From contig MNCI01008581.1 of NCBI GenBank assembly GCA_015680685.1, positions 929,911 through 993,910 of the forward strand: DNA of 64,000 bases, written 5' to 3'. A program made the translations under genes and the position numbers. Positions 33,501 through 46,749 of the stretch are shown piece by piece (positions within the stretch are counted from its first letter, which is position 1; every line of letters starts with the position of its first letter). A model generated the notes under the pieces. That model saw only the letters and a program-made list of their open reading frames with translations, made no database searches and was not told the DNA's origin. This DNA is from Gnetum montanum (lineage: Eukaryota; Streptophyta; Gnetopsida; Gnetales; Gnetaceae).

Positions 33501-34580
33501 TTTTGGTCATTAAACCATGAAGTCATTATCTCGATATTATCTTTAGTTTACTATGTTGTTATTGTTTGTTATTTTCATTTGAAAAATAACTTAACATTGG
33601 GAGTGAGGCATATGTTTAATTTCTTCATCATGATTAAGTCATAATAGGTCATTATCATACTCTTGACACTCATATCATGTCTTATTATAGCCACCTTCAT
33701 AGGCATTTAACCAACCTAAATGTCCAATGCAATGATAGCAGACTTTCATTAATATTCTTGTGATCATAAGAAGCCATTATCTTCATGTCAATGAACATCT
33801 AGTTAGACCAAATCGTAAATAAGATCATGAAAAGACATGAAGTTATAAATCCAACAAAGTATAAAGTTGTTATTATTTTTCAACATCACAAGCTAAACAT
33901 ATATAAATATTAGTCTCATTAATAGTTTTATGTTTCCCTATTCATAGTTTTAAACATTAATTATATGAACTAATGCTAGACATAATTAAGGCTATTTTAA
34001 CACTACAGTAATGAAAATATCTAAACTAACCTTGAAATAATTATACTAATGGGTCCATAAATAAATAAAACATAAGCATAAATAGTCCCACTAATAAATC
34101 AACAATACAAAGTTAAACCAATTTAATGAATCTAATATAATTAATTAAAATTCATTAAAATAAATATAAAACAAAAGAATAAACAAAGAGATATGACCTT
34201 TTGCTAAAAAACATAACATTTCAAACTCATGAAAGACCATACATATCATGTTAAAAGGGAAAGAAAGATGAATAAGATCATGAGCATAAGAGAAGATGAT
34301 GGAAGTGGTAGACAAATAAAGTTATAACCAAAGTATTAAGGGTGATAGGTAGATAATTCAAAGTCTCATTTATCTTAGTGGTAGGTAGTTGAATTAAAGT
34401 CTCTTTTCTCTCAATAGGTAGGAAACCATAAACATAGTTTCTCTCTTCATAAGTGGAAGTCTGTTTAAGAGTTCTCTCTTTATAATTGGTAATGCATACA
34501 ATATCTTCTTCATCATAGGTGGTAATGTAAATAGAATTTATTTCATTTCAAGTAGCAAACAAATTGTAATTTCTCAACCT
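33501..34580. other. AT-rich DNA without recognisable gene
   Basis: No protein motif or transposon end is seen. From about 34370 a loose TCTCTT.../GGTAGG-type periodicity grades into the minisatellite that follows. Confidence 0.4.
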
Positions 34581-34599
34581 TGATGGCACTCAATAAATC

Positions 34600-34760
34600 A
34601 TCCTTTTACATTTTCTTAGATGGCATGAATAATAGATTTCTCATCATTTCAAGTAGCATGAATCACACATTTCTCATCATCTCTAGTGGCATGAACTACA
34701 CATTTCTCATCATCTCAAGTCATACAAATCATATTTTTCTCATCATCTTAGGAAAGATCA
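34600..34760. repeat. 36-bp minisatellite
   Basis: About four units of GGCATGAA.CACACATTTCTCATCATCTC.AGT. Because 36 is a multiple of three, the plus strand shows an artificial repeated peptide (FLIISS...MN) in the frame at 34580-34951, which I do not regard as a gene. Confidence 0.8.
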
Positions 34761-34984
34761 TCGTTTCTCTCATCTTGGTGGTAACAAAATCACAAAAACT
34801 TTTCTTGTCTTGCACTCTAGCAAAATCACAATTTTTTGTCCTGGATAATAGTGAAAAGTTAGGATGGATGTCTTATACCCACCTTTTTAGCACTTTAGCG
34901 ACTAAGAAAAGGACAAGTTTAACATTTTTCAAATCTCATTCATCTATATAAATACCATTAAAATCATCATTTTGAATAGTGTTT

Positions 34985-36640
34985 TGAGATTTAAGAGGCT
35001 CCTATAAGTTGACCTTGACCATGCCCCAGATGATAAGAATTAGTTTAAGCACTTTCAGTAACTTTTGGAGGATTGAAAAAACATGTTTCACCTAGGTGAT
35101 GCTGGGTGATATTAGTGTCAGTGTCACGTTCATGTTCAGTCTTAAAAATACATCTCTCGATCATAATTTTGACTCCATTATGCCTTCGATGATAGTTTTG
35201 ATAGTTTCAAAGATCTTGAAAGACTAGAATTGATGTAATTTGCTTGGGTGATGCCTAGGTGACGTTGATATCACCTACAAGTTGCATCATCTAAACTTAA
35301 CTATGGATGACACTTTTGACTTTGTGTGATCTTTTACATTCATTCCACACCCTCCTAGTAATGATTGACATTGGTTGAGATATTAATGGTGATTTCTAGA
35401 ACCTCAAATGAAAAGGTTGAAGAATTAGAAGGTGGATAAAATTAATGCTAGTGTGCCAATGTTACCCAACATTACTTGTGCCATACACACCATCCACATT
35501 ATTTTAGCTTTTCAATAGTATACATTGAGTTGCTAATTCTATATCTTGTGAATTTTGAGTAATTTTTGACCTATAAATATTAAGTTCCAACATCAATTAG
35601 AGGCTAATTTTTGAGGTTCCAAATCACTTTTCAAATTTTGAGAGAAGCTTAGAGTACTTACACGAACGTTACTTGGGATACTATGTACTCATCAGCCATC
35701 TTCAACACTTTCAATGTCTCACATGAACAAACTACACATGAACACACAGATGCTAGCATCAACATTACTTACTTAGTGTTTATGTCACCTGTGGGACAAC
35801 ATCCAAAGACAACCTTGTTTTCCATCCAAATTAGTCTAAAACAATGTTGGCAAACTTCCCACACATTTCCTAAGATGTAAGACATCAAAATTCATCATTC
35901 TAGCCTTATTTTTTCTCATAAACTAAGGTCTATTTACCATTATAGAATTCAATTCTATATCATCATACATTATACCTCGATTATTTCTTAACCCTCCATA
36001 GGAGGTGAACTTTGTTATTTAACTGAATAAAGCATTCTTTATTCATCAAGAAGGGAAAGCCTAAACCTATCCCACATATCAACCTTTTATTTGTTACTCC
36101 CATTATTTTTCCTAATTTTTAAATCATATTCATATAGCTCAAATTTCAAAAAATTTATCACTAATTTTATGTTTATTTCATTGATTCTCTTATTAATTCT
36201 ATATTGTGGTTGATAGGCTAAGTATATATTTGATTATAGGATTTTGTCCTTTCATTTCATAATTTTTGATCTATTGAGGGAAATATCATTCCAAAGACCA
36301 TTTACCATCATGAGTCATTTATTCAAACATGTGATTCATAGAGTTGTTCTTGTAGATTTATGAAGAACATTTTTGCAAGAACATCTTTAGTGATAGAGGG
36401 AGGACCAATTGGTTTTCTAGTGTTATGAACCCTTTGCTTAAAAGCCCATAGGTTCCTTCCAACATCTTATTTTATACTTTACACATTTTCAATGCTTTCA
36501 CTTTCATTATACATTACTTCTTTATTATTTACATTTGATCATGTTTTCAAGTATGTGTAGAAGATGCTCTTTTAATACAATGTCTAGGTAAGGATTTGAC
36601 TCTTCCTACAGCTTCTAGGTTTGTGGGTTAATGGATATGA
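34985..36640 (+). repeat. Tat copy A LTR and leader (approximate)
   Basis: U3 carries GGTGATGCTGGGTGATATTAGTGTCAGTG, like copy B. TATA box TATAAATA at 35572-35579. The transcript 3' end signal is AATAAA at 36027-36032, just after CCCTCCATAGGAGGTGAAC, which copy B has as CCCTCCGTAGAAGGTGAAC. The leader block TTGATAGGCTAAG... near 36208 matches copy B at 47802. LTR ends and the primer site were not determined. Confidence 0.6.
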
Positions 36641-38660
36641 GAAAAGCTTAGGCATTCATGACATTCATGATTGTCCATAACTACAAGATTGCATGTGCGA
36701 AATGGAAACTAAACATTGAGCTATCTGAGATAGAGCTGTGAAGGATGGCTAAGTATGAGAGTCTTCATAACTTGGAACTATTTCTACTAAACATCAATCA
36801 TCCAATGGAGCTAGATAATTATGAGAAGATAGGTCTTTCATAATACCTTACTCATTAGGGATAAAATTCAAGTGCTCACCATCATCCAAATGTAGCAAAA
36901 AGAGGTAGAGATGAATTACCCTATTGGTCTTCCTAGCATCATCTTTAATAGGAGCTACTAGTTTCATGACCAACAAAGTGAAGGTGGAGGTGGCATCAAC
37001 ATCCAAAATGATGAAGAAGCATAAAATCCCCATGTATTAATGCCAATGGGGGTGCTTGACTATCATGTCACTTAGCCATCAAGCCCAACACCTTAACACA
37101 TCCATTTCATTAATTAGAACAATCCTAGTAACCAAATAGTCACCCACCCTAACTTCCTCATAATCCTTGCTCTAGCCATAGTAGTTGCCATCACTTCCCT
37201 TGTAGTTATCCTTCTACTATCATATAGCCTATTCTCTAGCATTGCAAATATAAACCCATCACCATAAGCATATAACCATAATGTCTGATTGAACTTATTC
37301 CAATCCATGTTGATTACTCCATAGGTTTAACAACCTTAAGTTTCACTTCCATTTCTTCCACCTTCTTAACCAGTGTCCCAATTTAACATTCCTCTATTAG
37401 TCTCATTTATTATTGTTGAACCCTCTCAAACTTTTCCTTCCATTCCAAAACATCTTTTGGGTAACTCTTCCATTTCCAACATTCTAGGTGTACCTCCCAA
37501 ACTTGTGCTATTACTTCAAGATTTGTTATCACGATTGCATGCTAAAAAAGATCAAACTAGGAAGGCCACAACTTTACATGGGGGAATCCTAACTATTTCC
37601 ATTTTCAACCTTTTGATGGATTCCGTTAGTTCCCTGATCTCATCAGCATAAGTTTCCAAGGATGTTTCTTTGTCCAATTTCACCAACTGTAGTAGAGAAT
37701 TTGATCCCATAAATCATGTCATTACCTTTCGTAATGATTAAATGTTATTAGTTAATTATTCTTACATCCTTAAGGATTTTCTCAAACTTTCTTACTAGCA
37801 AAGCACTTAAATGGTACATGTCTCTTCCTCGTGAGTCCATAACTTCATTGGAGCAGCTCTTCATGACCTTCATGGAACATTTTAAGTGCAACATAAGTAG
37901 AGATGGTACACTTCAAAAGTTGTTGGAAATCAAGCAAGCATCAAACAAGACCATAACCAAGTTCATATCAAGGTGGAATTCAACTACCATATCAAGTGTA
38001 AACTAGTTTACCCCAAACCACTCAATCTTCATGATGCCATTACTTGAACAAAGCACATTGAAGAGGTTTCCATTCAATGGAATGATCTAGAATGAGTTAA
38101 TTTCCATAATAACGCAAGCAAAGTTATAGGGTAAGAAAAGGGTTTTAAGAATGCATATGAAGTAGTTGCTTTAGTGAATCACACTTCACCAACATCCTCA
38201 CCCACCTTTCGAGAGAATGAAGAAGCAAACCAAAAGGCCAATAATGGTGGGAAAGCTCAATTAAATGAGGGCCAACAAAAGAAGTATCCCAAAGATAGGT
38301 TCAAGTACCATATTTTTTTGATGAACTACATGCAATTGTATAACATGCTTTTAAAAGAGGGCATCATAACCCCAAAATATGTGTTAGAAAAAATGTGGGC
38401 TAGATTAAAATAGTTTTAGAATTTGGCCATAGATCCTTCTTAATGTGTGAAAGAAGATCCTCGAGTTCCAAGGTAGTATAATCCTAAGAAGCTTTGTTAT
38501 TATCATGAAGTTATAGGTCATGATATAAACAACTACAATGCACTCAAAGATGACATTCAGGCTCTTGTTGAGAAAGGGAAAATAGTCTTCAACACTTTAG
38601 TTCAGTCTAGAAACCAAGACATGTAAATATTCGAAGATTCATTGAATACTCATTTGAGGA
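36641..38660 (+). pseudogene. gag: Tat copy A gag
   Basis: Decayed. The N-terminal block (MDMRKA.AFMTFMIVHNYK...) at 36641 matches copy B at 48220. The core LPRESITSLEQLFMTFMEHF and then LEIKQASNKTITKFISRW (37818-38006) is the gag pattern of Tat-type elements. The C-terminal KLCYYHEVIGHDINNYNALK at about 38493 matches the family's CxYH...GH....C zinc-binding block, with the last Cys replaced by Tyr. Several stops and frameshifts. Confidence 0.75.
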
Positions 38661-38999
38661 GAATATCTAAATTCCACCTTGAATCCAAAGGTAGTTATTA
38701 CAAAAATCTATTTATTATGTAGATGGATTTCTTTTATACTAGTCCTTAGGTACACTTACAAGCTAATTTTCCCAAATCTAGAAAGTCTTTTGTCATCAAT
38801 ATACTTGCAAAAAATTCCTTTCATCCAACTACCAAAAATATATGAAGATCTCCATTCATCATAGATCCAATGCCATACTATGATGCATCTTCTACCTCTC
38901 AAGATCTCATGAACATTAATCGTCGATCACCACCAATGAGTATGCTATCTTTACCTACTTAATCTCACCCATTTAATTTTCCTCCTATCTTTCCTTATG

Positions 39000-40196
39000 T
39001 GGTTTATTCACCATCACACTTTTTATCTTCATCTAGTTTGCAAGAACTACCATTGCTTTGTACTTCCATACCTTCAATTTGTATTCTCACCAAAATTAGA
39101 GAAGGAAATAGCATTCAACAGAGTCAAAGAGAGGGATCAAGCTAACAAGTAGTTTTTTCAACTACAAAAAAAGAATATACTATTTTAAGAGTCTCAGAAT
39201 ACATTTTGCATGCTCTAATAGGTATTTTAATAGTTGTTCCAACTATTCCATTAGTAACTATTTCCTTGAAGCCACCTTCTTCTAAATATTTAACATAAAA
39301 AAATTGGGCTTTGACCAAAATCACTACAACAATGAAGTTAAAGGGAACCAACCTTTCCATCTTTGACCTTATCTTAATCTCTAAAGAGCATTTTTTGATG
39401 TTGGAAGAGCTTCTCAAATCTATCAATGTACCTATAGACATCCAACCTCATGCTCAAGCCATATCTTCAATGCTCCATTCATCTTGATATGTAGTGGATT
39501 GGTTGGTGTTCAAAAGGGAGAATATTAAAACTCATCCTACAATAGGTACTATGTGTGACCTTTCCATCTACATAATCATACAGATCAGAGAAAACATGGC
39601 TCTACCTTTAGTGCATGTGAATGATGGAGCTAGATCTAATGTCATTTCATGAGCCATCATTAAGTGTCTTGGCCTTGAAAAATAGGTCATGTACTACAAC
39701 TATAATTTTACTTTAATTTTATTTAGTAGAGATAGAGTAGAAATTATAGATGCAATTAAGTTGCCCTTCTCAATAGGAAATTATATATCTTCAGAAGATG
39801 TCTTTTTGATCATTAGAGATTCATCAGAGATAAATGCTATCTTAGAAAGACCTTAGTTAGCTTATAACCATGTAGTCTGCTCACTTGTGCACTAGGAGTT
39901 CCATTTCCCATGTAAAGATAGAGAAGTAGTAATTTGCACTAATCTTGAAGTCCTTGTTTTCTCTCACCTTGATTTGTTAAAAGAAATTGCTCTAGGCTTT
40001 CAACTAGTTATGCTTGGTCAAATGTCATCATTAAAAAAAATTGGATCTAATCCTAGTATCAAATGGTTGTTTGACTCTTTTAAAGTCATGGACCTAGGCT
40101 TTGGTGAACTTGATGTTGTAGAGTCTGTTAAAAGTGTTAAAACTTTTACCTACTCTGAAGCCAAGAAAACCATCACCAAGATGTCCCCTACTTGAG
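39000..40196 (+). pseudogene. Tat copy A protease domain
   Basis: KRENIKTHPTIGTMCDLSIYI, then ALPLVHVNDGARSNVIS at about 39600-39650 (active-site region), ERP and a tail ELDVVESVKSVKTFTYSEAKKTI ending at 40195. In the Tat group the motif is usually an Asp followed by a small residue and Gly. Here the aligned residue is Asn with the Asp shifted by one, so activity is doubtful even before the stops. Matches copy B across its element 3 insertion (50211-50265 and 56638-56975). Confidence 0.75.
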
Positions 40197-40651
40197 AATG
40201 ATATTATCATTACCTTATTTATTTTTTACTTTTATTTCATTATGCTAGTTTTTATTTCAATTAGTTATGTCACTTGTTTTATTCTATTTTATGTTATTAC
40301 ATTATCTCCTTTTCTTCATTTATGCCTTTTTTGATACCTGTAAAGTTTTAAACTTATTTCTCATCTAGTTATTTATTTTGTCTTATTTTATATCTTAGTT
40401 AAAAAAATTAAAAATCATAAAATGAAAAACATATAAATCTAAAAAATAAGATCACAAAAATATATAAAACTAAAAAACATAAAAATATAAAACTAAAAAT
40501 AAAAAAACATATAGAAATAGACAACCTGTAAACAAAACTAGCCATTTGCACCCCACCATCATGTAACATAATTTTAAATGCCCATATAAAATTGTCTTTT
40601 TAAGCCAATATCACAAGCATATGTTAACACCTATACATCACATTTAACAAT

Positions 40652-40785
40652 GAGATGTTAGCCTAGTGGTAAAACTCTTGATTTGAAAGCTATTCTAATT
40701 GGTAATGTTGAGTTACAAAGTTCCAATTGGACTATATATCTTGGGGTATACTTATATTACAACTATTTCAGGGTTCCAAATACAT
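40652..40785 (+). mobile_element. SINE family A
   Basis: GAGATGTTAGCCTAGTGGTAA head, CTTGATTTGAAAGCT, GGTAATGTTGAGTTACAAAG body, tail CTTGGGGTATACTTATATTACAA. The B-box segment is partly deleted. Confidence 0.65.
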
Positions 40786-40849
40786 TACATTTAGGAAAAA
40801 TATGAAAGCTAAAAAATAACTAGAATCTCAACAACTATGTCATTTATCA

Positions 40850-43820
40850 TTGTTGGTCTTTTCCTGTACTTAATGCTCCATGGAGCCTAGATGTGGATTC
40901 CCTATTTCTTGATGATGAGCTATAACATAATCCTAAAAAATCTTCAATAACTCATTAGCTTTCATCTTCTCTATAAATGGATCCCTCACCCTCCTTGCAA
41001 TCTTTTTCTTCCTAAGTTTCACAAGTGTCAATGTCTACTTCTTGTAAAATAACTTGCTCCTCTTTTGTTAATATTCCCAATGTTCCCATGCAACATCATT
41101 ATCCTTCATCTTGATGTTTAACCTCTCCATGATTAACACCTTCCATTACTGACATGTGTGTGTGGCCACTAGGGAATCATGTGAGTCATGCAATTGCTAG
41201 TAGGAAGAAGATAGGATTTTGATGCACCACCTTATTTATGTAAAGAATGACATTTAGATTCTCTACCTCCTTTTATAACTAAGCTAAATGCACCATAAGC
41301 TTTTTCTTATCTTTATTGGTGATCATTAGCTTTGTCATTAAACTAACATTCACATCAGTTTGCTGCATGGCAAGAGAGGCCATCTCCATACCATATCCTA
41401 CTAGGGCATCCATTTTGGCTTGAACCTGAAGATTTTCATATTCTAGGACCTACAAAATGGGATTAGTAACTGACACCTTGCCAAGGTCAATTGTGATCTA
41501 GATGTCTACAACATAAGCCATCCATCATCTTAGTAATATACTAATTGATGCCACTATCATAGTAACCTATAATATAAAATCAAACTTATTAATGGTTGTA
41601 ATGACTCTTAATTTTTCTATAAAACTTTTCATCCTCCTCTTAACCAACTTTTCTTTATTTATATTCCCCTAGATCATCTTCCTTAACTTTGTGAATACAT
41701 ACATTTCCTTATAAACATCATAGTAAATTCAAAATATTTAAATAAATTAATTAATAAATAAAAATACAAAAAATGAAACTAAAGTTTACTCTAACTTACC
41801 AAATGATATCTTATCCCCTTCTACTCTTTTGCTTATAAGTCATTTTTTCCTAGCCTCATTAGATATGGTCTTCCCAGGTGAGAGGAAACTGGCAACTCTA
41901 CTAGGAGATACTATCATGTCATCATCAATATCATTTAAACCATGAATTGAATCATTGCATGATAGTTGATTAGTCTCTATTGGATTGTGTGAATATAAAT
42001 AATCCATCAATGAGACCATTTCCTCCTACACATTCTATGTGTTGGTCCTTGAATTCTTACTTTTATCATGGCCCAATTACATATCAACTTGCTCATTTAC
42101 TGCTCTCATATCCACTTCCTCTTTAGCTTTCTTAGAAACTTCTACAATAGCTTCTCTCTCCTTTGCCAACAATACTTGGACCTCTAATACTTTCCTTTAT
42201 TTTCTTTTGGCCTTTGCCTTTGGTAGAGCTTTCCTCTTAGCTTATTTTTAGGCCTTCAAAGTAGTTGTTAACATAACCATAAAAATAAAAAAAATGTATA
42301 TCAATATATACAAATAAAAAAAATGCTATAGCAAGAAAATACAAATAAAATAAAAACATAAAAATAACCCATACTTACCTTGCCTCTTCGCTAAATTTGT
42401 AGCTTCAAACCTTAAGGTCTTCTCCTCTAAATTGTAAGTGCTTAAGTTCCCAACCTCATCAACCCTTAGCTTCTTAGAGGCCTAGCCACCATCTTGCATG
42501 CCTATGCCATACTTCTTGATATCATGCATCCCAAGGCCAAAATTTTCAAAAATTGAACATTTCATGGGCAAGATAACACTATCAAGAGTGGAGGATTCAA
42601 TGATGTTCTTCTTTAGTGAGGAAGTAGCATCTAGTGGTCCTCAAAACGTAGCTAGAAGAGTCATGATGATGCTAGTGATTTTTTGGCACAATAGTGGTAG
42701 AAAGTTCTCTTTTCCAAGAACTTTATCATCCTCATAAGCATTATTGGTAAACAACTTTGAAAAGCATGAAATAATGCCATAATAAAAATTATAGTTTATA
42801 GAGTTGCCAGTGCCATTCCTATCCACCAAACTAATGTTTTTAAGCTCTTTAACCATCTTTTCCTCTATGTGACTTACCTAGTCATACACCCTACCCCTCA
42901 TCATCATTTTAAATTTGGTAGCAAGTAATCAAGAAGAAGTGATGTGACTCCATTTAATCCTACCACAAAAGATCCTCTTGATGAATAGGTGGTATACTTG
43001 AGTTAAGTTCTAGTTGTCATAATGTAGGATGTTTTGATCCTTGTCTGTATATGGAACCTAATCGTTGATTCTTTAGCTTTCAATCCTAGATAAGTTGTTA
43101 TTATCTTCAACAACAACATCTTTATCAAGTAGCCTAAACTAGCATCATAGAGAGTTTTTTTTTCCATAGTAGGATCACCTTCTTATTATGCACATGGAAC
43201 ATGAACAATCTATGTTAGGTCGAGTAGCATTTTATCATAGTGATCACATCAGTAGGTAAAATGCTAGGTGATTTAAGAGTGAAGAGAGGCATCAACCTTT
43301 CCTGCTCAAAGATATGGAAGTACTTTATTCTCTTCCCAATCATCAACCATTGGTGACTAGATTGAGTATTTTGCATATTAGCTTGCAGAGATCTCTCCTT
43401 CACGTTGCTCAATTTGATGTAGATCATCTTTGAAGTCTTGATCTTATTTACAAAGCATCAACATCTACATTAATATCAATATAAGAGCATCATATAGTCA
43501 TAGGAACATAACATAGTAAAGAGTTAAGTTCATGTTTGTTATGTTACCTTTTTGGTTTAACTTGATTTTAGATCCTTTTAGTTACTTCTGCTCTAGGTCC
43601 AAACCCTTCTTGTCATGCAAGGCATGAATCAAAAAAACATTGTTGAGAGAGATGTATCATCTATGATTTATAACATGACTAATTTGATTATGAAACCTCT
43701 CAAAAATAGGCAAGTACTAGTTATTTGCAAGAGTGATTTTCCAAAGAAGCTTTTCAAGCCTCTCTAAATAGGTATCTTTCTTTTTAGGTTCATCAAACCT
43801 AAAAATAATAAATTTTAGGT
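40850..43820 (-). pseudogene. Unidentified decayed multi-exon gene or transposon-derived gene
   Basis: A long minus-strand coding relic. Rightmost block about 43800-43560 (PKKKDTYLERLEKLLWKITL...) ends at AAAAAG|GTAACA. The second runs from about 43435 to 42370 in one frame with few stops (IKLSNVKERSLQANMQNTQ; QWLMIGKRIKYFHIFEQERL; KDVVVEDNNNLSRIES; IFCGRIKWSHITSS; KELKNISLVDRNGTGNSINY; NFYYGIISCFSKLFTNNAYE), ending in the strong donor GGCAAG|GTAAGT at about 42375. The third, about 42245-41815, is Lys/Glu-rich then SPSRVASFLSPGKTISNEARK, with donor TTTG|GTAAGT. A fourth, to about 40850, includes LQVQAKMDALVGYGMEMASL. I do not recognise the family. It has scattered stops and is not functional. 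Confidence 0.5.
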
Positions 43821-44399
43821 GGCATTAGTAGATAACTAACTCATCAATCAATATCTAAAAATTAGAAATTAATAGATAACATAAGAAAAACATCAACTTG
43901 AAATTGTAATGTGGGTACTAGCTGGATTGAAGAAACTTTCTATATGTTGGGGATTTAACAACAATGTACTGTTAGAATTAAACCTCTTGTACTGATAGTC
44001 TCTCTATAGAAAATTGAGCTCTTTTCACTAGATTTTCCTTGTGATCCCACCCTTATTAACTAGAGCATTCATGTTCAAGCTCTCTTAGATCATGCAATCC
44101 AAAAAACATGGATTAATAACTAAGCTAATACCCTCCAAAGCATGATATATCACCCTCAACGAGAGTAAGGTTCATATGGGCATGTGGAAATTGTCCATGC
44201 AAAAGTCTAAGAATCTAATGGCCCTAGCATCTCCCAAATATAAGTAGGGTGGATTGAACATTCATTGATTATGGGTATTGCTGTAAATCTCTCTCACTTG
44301 CTGGTGGTTGCTGTACTTGAATCATTGATCAAGAAGTACATGAACTTGCACATAAGACAAAGGCCAAAATAGTTAGCATTATTAAATGAGATGTGAAAC

Positions 44400-44770
44400 A
44401 TAGAATAAGATTCCTCATCATCGTTATCATCTTAGCCTTGTGCCAACAAAATGGGGTTGGCTACATGTGTTCTTGTTCATCATTTACCTCTATGACAGCT
44501 AGATATTTGTTTATTTGTAGCTTCTTCAAATCATCTTTAATTTTTTTCCATGTATTCTTTGGTCTTTATTTTTTATAGCTTTTTTGGAATAGTGATATAA
44601 TAACATTTGTTTATAAACTCATTGTTGATCTTCGTTGTGCATGTCCAAATGATCTAAGTCACCATTATTGTAGCTTATCCAAAATAGAAGTTACTCCAAG
44701 TCTTCCTCTAATGTTTGTATTATATAGTTTATCTCTTTTGGTAACATTCAACATCCATCGAAACATAGAA
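44400..44770 (-). mobile_element. L1-type LINE 3' end
   Basis: TCATCATCGTTATCATCTTAGCC followed by CAACAAAATGGGGTTGGCTACATG is the antisense of the plant LINE 3' signature. About 330 bp of ORF2 C-terminal sequence follow, collinear with 9330-9640 of the first LINE. It is short, 5' truncated and non-functional. Target duplications were not resolved. Confidence 0.75.
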
Positions 44771-45449
44771 TAAGATTAAAAATCAAAATAAGAAACACTA
44801 ATCAACATGTGAAACAAATCTCAACATCCATCCTATCTACTTAGGATATCATGCATATCAAACATGAAAGCTATGTAGTTAATAGAATACAACACTATGT
44901 GCCCAACTTAAACTTGTAATTTGTTTAAGATTTAGTGTAGTTAATAAGATTTAGTCATGGAGTTAAGCCTAGAAAATGATAATATTCCTTGAAAAATGTG
45001 AATTTCATGGTTAGGATGTTTCATTATTCACTTTTTAGGCTCAAAATTGCTAAGTAAGAAGGTGACGCTATGCTAGATGATGTATTAGTGTTACCCAGTC
45101 TTAGCATTACTTGCCTTGATGTTATCTTGGAACTTCAATAACAAAGCACAAAAAAGGAAGCCTAGCACTTTATCACAAGGCCTAGTTACAACATAATGCT
45201 TCCTGATTAACATGCCTAAAATAACTCTTGAAGTATTAAATCACTCATTCTTGAAACCTAGACTTTTGCAACTTAAACCTAGTAAATCAATTTACACGTT
45301 GTTGTGCCCATTTTTGATTCACTTCAAATTGAAAGTAAGAATGGATTTGATAGTGTTCCATGAGGATTAGGGAATAAAATCCTCCAAATATATCATCACA
45401 AGGCACATTCTCAGCTCTTGGCGATCATTAAAAACTGTTTAGGTTCATA

Positions 45450-46680
45450 ATCCAACTTATGAACTTAATTTTTCATGATCCCCAAAAAACTACAGAACCA
45501 AAATTTTTCTAAGGGTTAGAGTTGGCATAGGCCAAAATTTTTCTATGTTTTGGAGTTATTGTAGATTTTGCATCACAAGACCACCAATGGTACATCCTAA
45601 GCTCCTATAGCATCATAGAGCTTGAAGTCGGCAAATTTGATAGTTTTACCCTAGGACCTCAAGGTTGAGATTTTTAAGTGTTGTGATGAGATGTCAAATT
45701 TGGTTTTCTTTGATACTATGGCACAAAATGCCCCAAAAAAACCTTAAAAGATATATTTTTGATCTTTGGAGGCTCCAAGGACCTTTCAAGGTCATATCCA
45801 AACTTTTCAACATTAATTTTGAATTTGGAAACATCCTAAAAATTGTCAAATTATTTTATAACTCTAGGAACTGATGCTAATGATGCATCAACATTAGTGT
45901 TGGTATGACCATCGCTAGGACCTCCAAATATTTCCAAAACTATGTTTTGATATTTTCCATAGACCCCCAAGGTGAAGACAACTCATTAGTAGTAGTTTTG
46001 ATGTTCTAGGCTTCTTGAGTTTTCACTTTTTTATAAGTTTTCTAAAACTTGAAAAATTAGCATTTTTAGCCAAGTATGAGATACTAGCAAGATTAGAACT
46101 CATCTTGGCATTTTTGAATCATCTCAAAAACTATGTTCATAGATTTCCATTGGTCTATAGATCTCTTGGCATTTCAAAATTGTTATTTTGATGTATTTTG
46201 TGGTTAATATCGACATTTCTAGAGTTAGAATTTTTAATGAAAAAAGTTGTCAAAAGTTTTTTTTAACTTTGGGAACTAATACTGATGTAGCATTAGCATT
46301 AGTAGTAGTATCATCATTGCAAAAACTTCCAAATCTTGCCTAAACTATATTTTGATGTACACTATAAACTCCTGAGGCTAGGATGACTCATCCATAGTAG
46401 TTTCGATGCTTTAGGTTTCTAGAATATGCACTTTTCTTCAAGTTTTTTAAAACTTGGAAACTTAGCATTTTTGACTAAGTATGGGAAATTGGCAAGATTA
46501 AAACTCATCTCAGAATCTCTGAATAATCTCACACACTAAACTTATATCTTTCCACTGGTCTACGACTCTCTTGATGCTTCAAAACTTTCATCTAGATGCA
46601 TTTTGGTGTTAGTTTTGGCATTTCCCGAGTTAGAATTTTTGGCCAAAAAAACTGTCAAAAATTTTGTAACTCTGGTAGTT
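45450..46680. repeat. Three ~410-bp tandem units in the Tat copy B U3
   Basis: Units at about 45450-45850, 45850-46263 and 46263-46680 each run from ACCTCCAAAT/CTTCCAAATCTT-like starts through GATGACTCATC.ATAGTAGTTT and TAGCATTTTT to a GTCAAAA.TTT.TAACT end. Units 2 and 3 are clearest (roughly 70% identical); the first is more decayed. They lie just upstream of the TATA box at 46750. Confidence 0.75.
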
Positions 46681-46749
46681 GACACGTGTCAACGTCAACA
46701 ACAACATCAGTATCAGCATCACCTAAGTTAAATTTGGCAGCTCCAAGCC

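Larger units (their letters stand above)
34940..40540 (+). mobile_element. Tat copy A: Tat-like Ty3/gypsy element, left half
   Basis: Shares collinear LTR, leader, gag and protease blocks with Tat copy B (45-61.8 kb), but nothing of RT or integrase follows. After the protease a short AT-rich spacer (40200-40540) resembles the start of copy B's spacer and then the match ends at a SINE. Gag features (YYHEVIGHDIN zinc-binding-like block, LPRESITSLEQLF core) place it in the Tat group. Ends are approximate because neither LTR border could be fixed. Confidence 0.75.

Noticed and set aside
34580-34951. 123-codon reading frame with repeated FLIISS motif
   Set aside because: The peptide repetition is produced by a 36-bp minisatellite (multiple of three); no family and no conservation.
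42498-42737. Plus-strand frame of 79 codons
   Set aside because: Shadow of the more protein-like minus-strand relic on the same segment.
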